This document shows positions 8,047 to 16,494 of a stretch of DNA of 64,000 bases, in pieces; position 1 is the first letter of the stretch, and each line of letters starts with the position of its first letter. Source of the stretch: Chloroflexota bacterium. Lineage in GTDB: Bacteria; Chloroflexota; Anaerolineae; Anaerolineales; Villigracilaceae. Below the pieces are notes generated by a model. The model worked only from the letters and a program-made list of their open reading frames with translations, did not search any database and was not told the DNA's origin. A program made the translations under genes and the position numbers. The stretch covers positions 1 to 64,000 of the forward strand of contig JACAEM010000016.1 in assembly GCA_013388855.1 (NCBI GenBank). The letters are read 5' to 3'.

Positions 8047-8709
8047 TCATTGTGCCGGAGTACTGGTCGCTTCAACGACCACTTTTTCCCCTGCAAACAA
8101 TATTAGCACGTCTGCGGGAGCATCGGCAGAATGTCCTTCGGGAACCAATCCTTGATTCACCAGCACACCATACAACACGGATTCTTCCCAATCGCCATTG
8201 CCAAGCAAGTCATTGCCTTTGGATGTCGAGCCAGCCACGCGGCGGGAGCCCAACAACACGGCATCATATGAGGAAAGGTCGAGACCCTTGCTCCGGTCAG
8301 TCAGGTCGGCATTATGGCAGGAGGTGCAACCCAGCGCACCAGGTTTCCAGAGGCTGTTTTCGACGAAGAGCGGCTGAATCTCGGCGTATGTGCCCTGACA
8401 AGATTCGCCGTTCACATCGGTAAACGGAAAGGGTCCCGTTTCAGGGGTCCCCGCCGCGACCCACGCGCCAATCAGATCCACGGCGTTTACCTTGCATTTG
8501 TTGAACTCGGTTATTTCGTCGCCCATTTGTGATTCGGAATGAGAAGCGAGAATCAAGGTCGGGATGGGCGTGCGATCCACTTTTGGTTCTGCCTGGTTAC
8601 AGGTCAGCGTCAGTCCGCAGGAGGAAACATACACAATGGCAATCATCAGTCCCACAAACACAAAAAGACCAATGATGGCTCCAAAAATCATTTTTCGAAC
8701 ATCATTCAT
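8047..8709 (-). CDS. monoheme c-type cytochrome, last gene of the act operon
   Basis: Membrane-anchored cytochrome of 220 aa. An N-terminal TM helix (about residues 8-29) is followed by an extracytoplasmic domain with one heme site CTSCH (about residue 128) and extra cysteines (CGLTLTC, NKC, SCQG) outside it. It starts 17 nt after the ActE stop with GGAGGAG as ribosome binding site, so it belongs to the act transcript. It is not a standard ActA-F subunit that I recognise. The spacing of the heme site in ALGCTSCHNADL resembles planctomycete-type cytochromes. It could be the docking cytochrome passing electrons from the complex to an oxidase; this is inference. Confidence 0.82.
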   Translation of the reverse strand: MNDVRKMIFGAIIGLFVFVGLMIAIVYVSSCGLTLTCNQAEPKVDRTPIPTLILASHSESQMGDEITEFNKCKVNAVDLIGAWVAAGTPETGPFPFTDVNGESCQGTYAEIQPLFVENSLWKPGALGCTSCHNADLTDRSKGLDLSSYDAVLLGSRRVAGSTSKGNDLLGNGDWEESVLYGVLVNQGLVPEGHSADAPADVLILFAGEKVVVEATSTPAQ

Positions 8710-8726
8710 AAGTCGTTGCTCCTCCC

Positions 8727-9239
8727 CTATTCTGCTGCCTTCAAGGTGCGCAGGAAATTGACCACATCCCAGCGCTCGGAAACAGTCAGGTTCTCATTGA
8801 GTGCGGGCATACGCCCATCCAGTCCGTTGCTGATGGTCAGGAACATCGAGCCGTCGCTCTTGGATTGCACCACGTCCGAGGTCAGGTTGGCGGGCTTGAA
8901 TTTGATCAGGAAAGGGGCAATGGTTCCATTCCCATCTCCGGCGGCGCCATGGCACATCTGGCAGTGTAGCGAGTAGAGTTCCGCACCACGCGCTATGGAT
9001 GCTTCGTCTGCAACGGTGGGGTTTTCGGGGGCACCCATTCCCGGAATGGCAATCGCTCCTTCGACCGGGATCGAGCGTTCGGGTGGAGGAAGCGGGTTTT
9101 CCATCTGCTTGAAAGCCGGCTGGATCTCCATGAAAACGGGCCAGTCGATCTTGACTACATCAAAGGTAAAGGTGAGCAAAACGGCGCCCAGTATGCCAAG
9201 GACGGCAAATACAACAACGAGTTGTTTGAGAAGTCTCAT
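8727..9239 (-). CDS. actE: alternative complex III subunit ActE (monoheme cytochrome c)
   Basis: Membrane-anchored cytochrome c of 170 aa. An uncleaved-signal-like helix (about residues 5-25) anchors a heme domain with CQMCH (about residue 93) and a probable distal Met in GRMPALN (about 143). ActE passes electrons within or out of alternative complex III, a quinol:electron-acceptor oxidoreductase found in Chloroflexota, Bacteroidota and others. The start overlaps the ActD stop (ATGA), and the next gene follows after 17 nt. Length and position match ActE. Other small cytochromes c have the same fold, so the name rests on the operon. Confidence 0.88.
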   Translation of the reverse strand: MRLLKQLVVVFAVLGILGAVLLTFTFDVVKIDWPVFMEIQPAFKQMENPLPPPERSIPVEGAIAIPGMGAPENPTVADEASIARGAELYSLHCQMCHGAAGDGNGTIAPFLIKFKPANLTSDVVQSKSDGSMFLTISNGLDGRMPALNENLTVSERWDVVNFLRTLKAAE

Positions 9240-9760
9240 AGGTGTTGCGCCTCTGTATATTGCACGGATTCGGCGCCCAACTTCTTCAGCACCTCCGTGA
9301 CCTTCTTTTCATCAGGCAATGGGAATTCGATCAAAATCCCGATTTTTCCATCGCTGATTTCAGGGACATATTTCATCGGACGGTAGGAAGGGAAGTAGCT
9401 ATCCAGAAACACGCCAAGAAAGGTGGAAAGCAGCATACCAAGCATGGTCAATTCGAAGATCACGATGACCGCCGGGGGAACGGGAGTGAAGGGTTGCCCG
9501 CCGACTTCAATGGTATACATGTTTGGCGAAATGAAGGCAAGGAAGATGCCGATGAGCATACCACCTGCCGCGCCGCCTAATGCCAACCGCGGGACGTTCG
9601 TCCACTGGCTGGGGCGGCCAAGCATCGCCTCGGTGACAGGAATGCCAGAGATGATGTTCATGTGCTCGTCGTGAACACCCATGAGGCGAAGTTGATCGAG
9701 AGCATCGGCGGCGGGGTCGATATCCGAAAAGACCGCCAGGAGAGTTCTTTCTTGTGTCAT
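9236..9760 (-). CDS. actD: alternative complex III subunit ActD (DUF3341)
   Basis: Membrane protein of 174 aa when started at MTQERT (9760), which has AGGAGT 8 nt upstream; the longer frame would overlap ActC. The first half is a soluble ferredoxin-like segment (LLAVFSDIDPAADALDQL), then two TM helices at about residues 60-80 and 100-122, then a second soluble part ending near the stop. This two-helix layout is that of DUF3341 (ActD), a scaffold subunit next to ActC. It lies 10 nt after ActC and overlaps ActE by 4 nt. Confidence 0.9.
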   Translation of the reverse strand: MTQERTLLAVFSDIDPAADALDQLRLMGVHDEHMNIISGIPVTEAMLGRPSQWTNVPRLALGGAAGGMLIGIFLAFISPNMYTIEVGGQPFTPVPPAVIVIFELTMLGMLLSTFLGVFLDSYFPSYRPMKYVPEISDGKIGILIEFPLPDEKKVTEVLKKLGAESVQYTEAQHL

Positions 9761-9770
9761 AGCCTGACTC

Positions 9771-11204
9771 CTATTCCAAATCGCTGACCGTGACAACGGT
9801 CTCGCGTCCAAACTTCTTCAGTGAGTGATCCATATGACCCTCCTGCACTTCCCAAACCGGAACGAGCGGGATGAGTTTGGATGCCGCCATGTATAACAGG
9901 ACAAAGAATGCCAATGTACCGATTCCCAGCGGGATTTCAATACCCGGCTCATACAAGCGCCATGTAAACGGCATGCGATTGATGGATAATGAGATGGGAA
10001 CGATGATATAGCGTTCGAACCACATGCCCACATTGATCAATAGTCCAACAATGAAGATCAACCACGGCGTGGAACGCCATTTTTTGTTCCAAAGGATTGC
10101 CCAGGGAATGGCGACGTTGAAGATCAACATGGCGAACCACATCCAACCCATGGGACCGGCTTCATGCCAGTGGAGCAGGGTCTTTGTCCACTTGTCGCCG
10201 CCGTACCATTGCACGATGTAATCGTTGAAGAAGAAGTATGCCCAGCCCATTGAAATGATGAGCATGAGTTTACCGATGGCTTCGAAATGCTCCGGGCGGA
10301 TAAAGTAGTTCATGTTTTTCATGGTGCCGCGTACCACCGCCAACACCATGACCACCGCGCCCATGCCGGAATGAAGAGCGCCGATGACGAAATAAGGACC
10401 AAAGATCGTAGAACTCCAGCCGGGGCGGGTCGCCATGGCAAAGTCCCAAGACACGATGGTATGAACCGAAAACATGACCGGGATGATCGCAAAGGCAAAG
10501 ATGTTCAGCGCGTTGCGAAGATGGGTCCATTCACCTTCGGTTCCACGGAAGCCGAGCGCCAGTATCTTGTAAAAGGTTTTGCGCCAGCCGGTGGAACGGT
10601 CACGCGCCATTGCCAGATCGGGGATAAGCGGCAGGAAGAGGTACATCGTGGAGGACAGCAGATAGGTGGTGATCGCCAGCAGGTCCCAGGAAAGAGGCGA
10701 ATGGAAGTTGGGCCATAACTGGCGCTGGTTGGGGATGGGGAAGAGCCAGTAGGAAAGCCAGACGCGACCCATATGCATGAAGATACTGAAACCAGCCTGG
10801 ACAAGACCGAAGGTAGTCATCAATTCTGCGGCACGCGTGAACGGGCGGCGGAATTCCGCCTTGAAAACACGCAAGATGGCGGAAATGAACGTTCCGGCGT
10901 GACTGATACCGATCCAGAACACGGTATTAACAAGGAAGATACCCCAATAGGAGGGACGATTGACACCTGCGATGCCGACACCTTCGAGGATCAGTCGCCC
11001 CCATGAGTAGAACAGTCCCCAAGCTACAATGACGCTCAGAAGGGCAAATACCGCCCAGAATTTCCATGAGGTGGTGTGCATGGATTCCATGACCATCTCG
11101 TTCATTTTGCCGCGCGGCATCGGGTCGAGCATCAAATGCGTTTCGCGCAGATGGTCCTCGTGCGACTTATGAGAATGCTCAGAATGCTTCTTGTTCTCTG
11201 CCAT
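9771..11204 (-). CDS. actC: alternative complex III subunit ActC (NrfD/PsrC family)
   Basis: Polytopic membrane subunit of 477 aa in the NrfD/PsrC family, with about ten TM helices starting near residue 47 (WKFWAVFALLSVIVAWGLF). Such subunits bind the quinol and feed electrons to the Fe-S protein. Conserved family features are visible: GISHAGTFISAILRV near residue 100 and the VHTIVSWDFA segment near 245. A His-rich N-terminus (KKHSEHSHKSHEDH) precedes the first helix. Start at 11204 has AAGGGAG upstream and lies 1 nt after the ActB2 stop. Only one such subunit is present; the second NrfD-like protein (ActF) of known operons is missing here. Confidence 0.93.
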   Translation of the reverse strand: MAENKKHSEHSHKSHEDHLRETHLMLDPMPRGKMNEMVMESMHTTSWKFWAVFALLSVIVAWGLFYSWGRLILEGVGIAGVNRPSYWGIFLVNTVFWIGISHAGTFISAILRVFKAEFRRPFTRAAELMTTFGLVQAGFSIFMHMGRVWLSYWLFPIPNQRQLWPNFHSPLSWDLLAITTYLLSSTMYLFLPLIPDLAMARDRSTGWRKTFYKILALGFRGTEGEWTHLRNALNIFAFAIIPVMFSVHTIVSWDFAMATRPGWSSTIFGPYFVIGALHSGMGAVVMVLAVVRGTMKNMNYFIRPEHFEAIGKLMLIISMGWAYFFFNDYIVQWYGGDKWTKTLLHWHEAGPMGWMWFAMLIFNVAIPWAILWNKKWRSTPWLIFIVGLLINVGMWFERYIIVPISLSINRMPFTWRLYEPGIEIPLGIGTLAFFVLLYMAASKLIPLVPVWEVQEGHMDHSLKKFGRETVVTVSDLE

Positions 11205-11205
11205 A

Positions 11206-11964
11206 TTATGCTCCCTTGAGGTAGGTCACACTCGGAAGCGTGCCCAATTCTTCAAGATGATGCTGGGTATGCGGCATGCGGGCCAGTTGGGAAACCAGGC
11301 TCTCGGGGTGGTCGATGCGACCGAAGGTGATCGCACTGGCGGGACAAGCCTGTGCGCAGGCAGTGGTGAATTCGCCGTCTTCCACTTCGCGTCCCTCTGA
11401 CTTCGCCTTATCCTGTGCTTTATGGATGCGCTGGATGCAGAAGGTGCATTTCTCCATCACGCCACGGCGGCGGACGGTCACATCAGGGTTGAACTGATTC
11501 GCCAGGATCGTGATCTCCGGTCGAATGCGGCTGTCCTGATAATCGCGCCAGTTGAAGGAACGTACCTGATAGGGGCAGTTGTTCGCACAATAACGGGTAC
11601 CGACACAGCGGTTATACACCTGCAGGTTAATCTTCTCCGCCTGACTATGCACGGTTGCAAAGGCAGGGCAAACCGGCTCACAGGGAGCCTTTCCACACTG
11701 CTGGCAGAGCATTGGCTGATAATCGGTCATTCTGACCTCGGGATACTCGCCCTCCCAGAAGCGCTCGGTGCGGATCCAGTGCATCGAACGACCATACCCC
11801 GCATCCTCCTCCCCGACGAATGCGATGTTGTTCTCCATCGCACAGGCGGCGACACACGCTTGACATCCGGTGCATAGATCCTGGTCAATGACCATGCCCC
11901 ACTTGCCTTCTGCCTCCTCAGCGATGGCGCCTACTGCATGTAATTTATTCAGATCCACTGTCAT
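11206..11964 (-). CDS. actB2: alternative complex III Fe-S subunit (C-terminal half of ActB, separate gene)
   Basis: Ferredoxin-type protein of 252 aa with four cysteine groups: CTGCQACVAAC (about residue 31), CQQCGKAPCEPVC (about 87), CVGTRYCANNCP (about 119) and CTFCIQRI plus CAQACP (about 172 and 205). This is the layout of the NrfC/HybA-type domain that in most known complexes forms the C-terminal part of a single ActB. Here it is a separate gene starting 11 nt after ActB1. I chose ATG 11964 (AGGAG eight bases upstream) over an in-frame GTG at 11973 that overlaps that site. Electrons would pass from quinol at ActC through these clusters to ActA. Confidence 0.92.
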   Translation of the reverse strand: MTVDLNKLHAVGAIAEEAEGKWGMVIDQDLCTGCQACVAACAMENNIAFVGEEDAGYGRSMHWIRTERFWEGEYPEVRMTDYQPMLCQQCGKAPCEPVCPAFATVHSQAEKINLQVYNRCVGTRYCANNCPYQVRSFNWRDYQDSRIRPEITILANQFNPDVTVRRRGVMEKCTFCIQRIHKAQDKAKSEGREVEDGEFTTACAQACPASAITFGRIDHPESLVSQLARMPHTQHHLEELGTLPSVTYLKGA

Positions 11965-11975
11965 GGTAGTCACTC

Positions 11976-14162
11976 CTAATGCTCTTCGCCCATGCCCTCG
12001 CCATAGACGCCGATACGGCTCTCCAAGCGGGACAGAATCTTCTTGACGCCAGTCTTTTCCACTTTCACACGCATCCCAGCGAATGCCAAATCGCCAGCTT
12101 CATTGAAATGCTGACCAAGGACATCAGCAGGATTGGCCCCGCGCCCCTGGGCGTATCGGCCGTAGGCGGTATGACCCTGCCCAAAGGGCATGGCAATCGT
12201 GTCCGGGCGGATGGCCGGATACACATAAACAGGCGCTTCCACCTCCCCCGCCTCACTGATGATCTTCACCACGTCATCGTTCTCCAGATGCAGCTCATGG
12301 GCGGTCTCAGGGTTGATCTCGACCCAGGTGTTCCACATAACCGTAGTGGTAGGGTCGGCCAATTCCTGCAGCCAGGGTTTGTTCGCGCCGGCTTCTGCCA
12401 AGGTCGGGGAGACGAACGGCAGGAAATAGAATTCCCCTTCGCCTGCAAATTCGGCTGGAGCGACTTTCAAACTCTTGCTCAACGCGTTCGAAGCGGTAAT
12501 TACTTGAGTTTCAGCATCCTTCTTCCACCAGCCACCGTGCTGCTGGAAATAGGCGGCGAAGGTGTTGATCTCGGGAGCAAGGAAGGAGCCTTCCTGCCCG
12601 ACTAAACCAGCCAGTTTGCTTTGGATGAAATCGACCTCATCGGCAAAGGGGAGCGCTTCTGCAAATTTTCCGCCAGCCGATTGTGCAGCAGCAATCAACA
12701 CATCGGCAGTTGCGCGGGTATTGAAATACGGAGAAACAACCGGCTGGGCACCCGAAAGAGTCGACTGGGTGGTTCCGGTCACGACCCTCTGATAACCCCA
12801 CGATTCCAAGCCATGATGGTCGGGAAAAATGTAATCAGAGGCGAGAGCGGTCTCATCCGGGAAGGTCGCGAAGGAGATGACTTGCGGCACGGAGGCAAGC
12901 GCCTCGGCAAAGCCAAGCGATTTCGGCAGTTCGAACACAGGATTGACACCATGCACGAACAGGACTTTGACGGCTCCGCTCTTCATTTTCTCGATGAAGT
13001 CGGTCATCTCCTGCGCGCTGGCGGGACGATGGTATTCATCCTGATTCGGTGCCAGCGGGGACAGATAGACGCCGCCAGTCTGATTGAAATTATCAAGCAA
13101 GGCGTTGAAGGCAAGCACAGCTTCTGCGGTGAAAAGTCCATTGCTTTGCCCCAACGCCGCGCCGCCGGGAATGGCAAGTGGGTGCTGGGCGTCGAGGATC
13201 AAAGTCGCTGCATGCTCCAACTTTTCCAGGCTCACACCAGCTTGTGTGGCAACCGCCGCCGGATCGACCGATGCGAACGCTCTGGGTACCGCGCCGCCTT
13301 TCGCTTCCGCCACGAGTCTGCCGATTGCCAGCGCGACCAGTCCTTCGGTCCCAGGCAGGATCGGGATCCACTCATCGGCGCGGGAAGCGGTTAGCGACAT
13401 CCGCGATTCAAACTGGATGAAATAGCCGCGATGTTTTGGGTCTCCGCGACGCAGTTTTGCAAAACCACGTGTATAAGCAACCGGTGACAGCCAGGTTTCG
13501 AGGAAGTTCGCGCCAAAGGAAAGCACGATATCCGAGCCGCCGACATCGAAGAACGGCATGCCCGATTGACCGAGCAGGTTTTCCGCTGCCTTGCTCAGAG
13601 TGGCGCGCGATTCGAACATGCTCAACACCCCAAAGCGGACCGGAGCCGGAGCGCCGACGGATTTCGCCAGATCAGAGACGAGGTCGAAGAGATGATCGGG
13701 AGCCATACCGAGCAGGAAACCGATCTCGGAAGGGTCGTTGTTTTTGAACGCATCGGCGACAACTTGAACAGCGGCATCCCATGTCATAGCTTCGGTGGCG
13801 AAGTTCTTGGCTCGCCCCTGCTGGACCGGGTTTTCCACTCGGTCAGGGTTATACAAACCGTGCAATGTGGCTTGCCCGCGTGCGCAGGTCTTGCCGAGGT
13901 TGACAGGGTTGCCCTTGTTGCCCTCCACTTTGATGGCTCGTCCCTGCATGGTGCGAACGATGAGTCCGCAAGCCGCCGCGCATTCGCGGCAGGTGGTGGC
14001 GTAATAGGTGCTCAAACCGTTGTAGGTGTACTCGGGCATCTTCGTGTACGGTTCGCGTGTGACGTACCGCGAAGCGGGACCGCAGCCCGTGAGAACAGCT
14101 GTGGTCGCCGCGCCTACGCTGGCAAGTTTGAGAAAATCACGCCGGGAAATTTTTTCACTCAT
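11976..14162 (-). CDS. actB1: alternative complex III molybdopterin-type subunit (N-terminal half of ActB)
   Basis: Protein of 728 aa with a twin-arginine signal (SRRDFLKLA) and a lipobox-like LTGC, so it is exported folded. An N-terminal CRECAAACGL group and a later Cys (KTCARGQA) resemble the [4Fe-4S] site of molybdopterin oxidoreductases; in ActB this domain is known to carry no molybdopterin. The start MSEKIS at 14162 follows GAGGAA and leaves 22 nt after ActA; the longer frame overlaps ActA. The C-terminal dinucleotide-binding-like domain (VWNTWVEINPETAHELHLENDDVVKI) is intact. It is followed 11 nt later by the Fe-S half, so ActB is split in two. Confidence 0.92.
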   Translation of the reverse strand: MSEKISRRDFLKLASVGAATTAVLTGCGPASRYVTREPYTKMPEYTYNGLSTYYATTCRECAAACGLIVRTMQGRAIKVEGNKGNPVNLGKTCARGQATLHGLYNPDRVENPVQQGRAKNFATEAMTWDAAVQVVADAFKNNDPSEIGFLLGMAPDHLFDLVSDLAKSVGAPAPVRFGVLSMFESRATLSKAAENLLGQSGMPFFDVGGSDIVLSFGANFLETWLSPVAYTRGFAKLRRGDPKHRGYFIQFESRMSLTASRADEWIPILPGTEGLVALAIGRLVAEAKGGAVPRAFASVDPAAVATQAGVSLEKLEHAATLILDAQHPLAIPGGAALGQSNGLFTAEAVLAFNALLDNFNQTGGVYLSPLAPNQDEYHRPASAQEMTDFIEKMKSGAVKVLFVHGVNPVFELPKSLGFAEALASVPQVISFATFPDETALASDYIFPDHHGLESWGYQRVVTGTTQSTLSGAQPVVSPYFNTRATADVLIAAAQSAGGKFAEALPFADEVDFIQSKLAGLVGQEGSFLAPEINTFAAYFQQHGGWWKKDAETQVITASNALSKSLKVAPAEFAGEGEFYFLPFVSPTLAEAGANKPWLQELADPTTTVMWNTWVEINPETAHELHLENDDVVKIISEAGEVEAPVYVYPAIRPDTIAMPFGQGHTAYGRYAQGRGANPADVLGQHFNEAGDLAFAGMRVKVEKTGVKKILSRLESRIGVYGEGMGEEH

Positions 14163-14184
14163 ATTTGATTCCTCTGTACCCGGT

Positions 14185-14739
14185 TTAATAATGACAAGTT
14201 CCACAGTCGGTGAGTTTGGTCAGTTTCACTTCATCGTCACCGGCTTTTTCCTTGTGACAGTTCAAGCACCAGCCCATATTCATCACCTGCGGGTTGACGG
14301 CAATCTCCTGGACGGACATGTCGCCGTGACAATCTTCGCAGTTCACTCCAGCGGCAATATGTGGGCGATGGTTGAAATGCACGAAATCCGGCACCTGCGC
14401 GACTGGAACCCAGGCAATATCCTTCCCATTGGCGATGTAATCCTTCAGGACCGCCAGCCGCGGGCTGGTATCCGTTTTCGCGATCTGCTGATGGCACCCC
14501 CAGCATTTGGTCAATGTCGGCAAGCCGGGTGAAGCCCCACGCAAGGCACCGGGATGACAGTACAGACATTGAACCTGCAAATTAACGTGAATATCGTGCC
14601 TGAACTGGATCGGCTGTTCCGGCGACTGCTGCAAGGTGAAGACGCCGTACGCGGCCAAGGTAAACAAAGACAATCCTGCGATCAGTGCAGCGATCCGCCC
14701 CATTGGACTTATAATCCATTCAAAAAATTTCCTGACCAT
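14185..14739 (-). CDS. actA: alternative complex III subunit ActA (pentaheme cytochrome c)
   Basis: Pentaheme cytochrome of 184 aa with an N-terminal TM anchor (about residues 13-35) and five heme sites, CLYCH, CWGCH, CEDCH, CLNCH and CGTCH, the last only two residues before the stop. Extra His residues (FRHDIH, HFNHRPH) can serve as distal ligands. This matches ActA in number of hemes and in size. AGGAG lies 6-7 nt before the ATG. It is the first gene of the operon; ActB1 starts 22 nt after its stop. It accepts electrons from the Fe-S clusters of ActB. Confidence 0.95.
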   Translation of the reverse strand: MVRKFFEWIISPMGRIAALIAGLSLFTLAAYGVFTLQQSPEQPIQFRHDIHVNLQVQCLYCHPGALRGASPGLPTLTKCWGCHQQIAKTDTSPRLAVLKDYIANGKDIAWVPVAQVPDFVHFNHRPHIAAGVNCEDCHGDMSVQEIAVNPQVMNMGWCLNCHKEKAGDDEVKLTKLTDCGTCHY

Positions 14740-14847
14740 GCATGCTCCTGTGACGAGGTTTTATTACTTCCATATTTTGCAACAATAAGTTAAAAAGGAA
14801 CGGGTATGGTACAAATAATGGCAACCATCGGCGTGCAGACACAAGAA

Positions 14848-14879
14848 TCGTCCCAATCACTTCTTCAATGATGGGACGA
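14848..14879. repeat. inverted repeat in the act leader
   Basis: Arms TCGTCCCAATCA (14848-14859) and TGATGGGACGA (14869-14879) pair over 11 bp with one bulged base and a 9-nt loop. There is no T-run. It lies directly downstream of the putative act -10 box, so it would be at the very 5' end of the act mRNA, or would serve as an operator for a dimeric regulator. Confidence 0.45.
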
Positions 14880-14887
14880 AAGGATGG

Positions 14888-14918
14888 ATTAAATCAAGTA
14901 CAACACAATGAGTGTCAA
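14888..14918 (-). promoter_or_regulatory. possible act operon promoter
   Basis: On the minus strand, a consensus TTGACA (14913-14918) is followed after 19 nt by TTTAAT (14888-14893). The spacer is longer than the usual 17 nt, so this is only a fair candidate. A leader of about 140 nt would precede actA. Confidence 0.4.
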
Positions 14919-15024
14919 CTCTGCTCCTCGGGTTGCTGAACCCCGCCAGCAACGGGGCGGATTATACTGCAAAAGCAATCCTAAGTACATATTATGGGTA
15001 GAATTCGGCAGGATTTCCACGTGA

Positions 15025-15030
15025 TATACT
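15025..15030 (+). promoter_or_regulatory. -10 box of a probable leaderless mRNA
   Basis: TATACT ends 9 nt before the ATG at 15040, and no ribosome binding site fits between them (TAATTATTC). Transcription would begin at or within a few bases of the start codon. Confidence 0.45.
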
Positions 15031-15039
15031 TAATTATTC

Positions 15040-15306
15040 ATGAAAAAGCTCATCCGTCCAGCCATCGTCATCGGGATCAGTCTGATCCTTGCGCTGTTCA
15101 GTGCTGCGCTCACGCAGAGTTTCCAGCCCCCCGAGGGCAACAGCCGGGTGGTTGCTGCATTCTTCCTTCAAACTACACCCACCCCTGAAGTGGTTGACAT
15201 TTCAGAGGTGGGTTCAACGGACAAAATCGCCGTTATGGGGTTTGTGATCGTCGCGATTGTGGTTTTGCCCATCCTGCTTCGCCGGAAAGCCTGGATGAAC
15301 CAGTAG
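15040..15306 (+). CDS. hypothetical small two-TM protein
   Basis: Protein of 88 aa with an N-terminal signal or TM helix (about residues 5-26), a short extracytoplasmic segment and a second TM (about 63-81) followed by RRKAWMNQ, which would be cytoplasmic. No family recognised. There is no ribosome binding site, but a TATACT box 9 nt before the start suggests a leaderless mRNA. It converges on the M48 protease gene, with stops one base apart. Gene reality is supported by the coding frame and the clear TM layout, but small size keeps confidence moderate. Confidence 0.6.
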   Translation: MKKLIRPAIVIGISLILALFSAALTQSFQPPEGNSRVVAAFFLQTTPTPEVVDISEVGSTDKIAVMGFVIVAIVVLPILLRRKAWMNQ

Positions 15307-15307
15307 A

Positions 15308-16435
15308 TCAGGCGGGTTTCCAGTTCCTTGCCTTTTCGATTCTTTCGCCCAGAGGTGGATGAGAGTAGAACATGAATACCACCCACTTCTCCGGATCGAC
15401 CTCCCCGAGATTCTGATTCGCCAGCCTCGTAAAAGCAGACGCGAACGCTTCGCTCTTCCCCGTAGTCTGCAACGCGTACTCATCAGCCATATTCTCCCTC
15501 CAGCGGGAGATGGCGTTGTTGATCGGCATGGTAACAAGTCCATATATGCCAAGAATGACCGCAAACGCCGGAAATGCGGCAACATCCGCCGCGGAAGGGA
15601 AGCCAAAATAACCGATCGCCCAGTTCAACGCCAGGGAGGTGAGGAACAGACCAAAGGTTGTGCTGATCGTTCCCACAATGATGAGGAAGGGAATATCGCG
15701 ATGGACGTGATGTCCGAGCTCATGGGCGAGAACTGTTTCAATTTCATCAGTGGTAAATTCATTGATTAAGGTATCTCCCAATACAATACGGCGCGTATTA
15801 CCGATGCCGGTCAACGCGGCGTTGGCGGCTTTTGTGCGTTTGGACATGTCGAACTTGAACACGCCGCGAACTTTCGTTTTGGCGCGTTCCGCCAACGCTA
15901 TCAGGCGGTCGGCAAGCTCCTTGTGGTCGTCGCCCAGGGGGACATATTTGTTGAACAGCGGCATGATGAGAATTGGCGCCAGATTCGAAAGCAACACATT
16001 GAAAACCAGCAATCCACCTGCCGCCCACAGCCACCATAGACCGCCGGTAACGCGCAGAGCGAGATACAGCAGTTCGAGCAGGATCAGGCTGAGGGGCGCG
16101 CCGACCGCCACTCCTTTGACCTGGTCCACAACCCAATCTTTGAAGGTCTGGTTCGACTGGTCAAAGCGATGTTGGAGGAGAAATCCGCTGTAGTAGCTGA
16201 GCGGGAGGTTGATTAGATAATAAAACCCGCCAAAGACCGAGATGAACAGCGCAACCAACAGCCATTCGTTGTTTGTGAATTTGGAGAGCCAGTCTCGCAG
16301 GGCGTGCGCCCATCCAAAGAAGAGCCATGCCAGGGCATAGAAAAAACTGACCAGTGTGTCAACCACCCACAGGCGGCGGCCAATTCGGGCGTATTCCCTG
16401 GCTTTTTGTTGTCGTTGAGGGTCGAGAGTAGTCAT
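15308..16435 (-). CDS. M48 (Ste24-like) membrane metalloprotease
   Basis: Zinc metalloprotease of 375 aa in family M48, related to CAAX protease Ste24 and HtpX. The zinc site is HELGHH (about residue 240, in VLAHELGHHVHRD), with the third ligand Glu expected in ENMADEYAL (about 317). There are several TM helices before the site (about residues 25-45, 62-82, 128-150) and two after it (about 250-275, 285-305). Bacterial members degrade or process membrane proteins. It starts about 60 nt downstream of the isochorismatase-like gene and may be the end of that transcript. No clear ribosome binding site is seen. Confidence 0.9.
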   Translation of the reverse strand: MTTLDPQRQQKAREYARIGRRLWVVDTLVSFFYALAWLFFGWAHALRDWLSKFTNNEWLLVALFISVFGGFYYLINLPLSYYSGFLLQHRFDQSNQTFKDWVVDQVKGVAVGAPLSLILLELLYLALRVTGGLWWLWAAGGLLVFNVLLSNLAPILIMPLFNKYVPLGDDHKELADRLIALAERAKTKVRGVFKFDMSKRTKAANAALTGIGNTRRIVLGDTLINEFTTDEIETVLAHELGHHVHRDIPFLIIVGTISTTFGLFLTSLALNWAIGYFGFPSAADVAAFPAFAVILGIYGLVTMPINNAISRWRENMADEYALQTTGKSEAFASAFTRLANQNLGEVDPEKWVVFMFYSHPPLGERIEKARNWKPA

Positions 16436-16494
16436 TTTGGATTTCCGATTTTGAATTTACGGTTAGATTGCGCCGATTGACGGTGGGTGAGATT

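Larger units (their letters stand above)
14740..15039. other. 300-nt divergent intergenic region
   Basis: Spacer between the leftward act operon and a rightward small gene. It holds a possible act promoter (14888-14918), an inverted repeat (14848-14879) and a TATACT box next to the rightward start (15025-15030). I see no ORF or RNA gene in it. Confidence 0.6.

Noticed and set aside
12621-13394. Long antisense reading frame in the ActB1 gene
   Set aside because: It is the opposite-strand shadow of a strongly conserved, signal-bearing subunit; no start signal and no family match.
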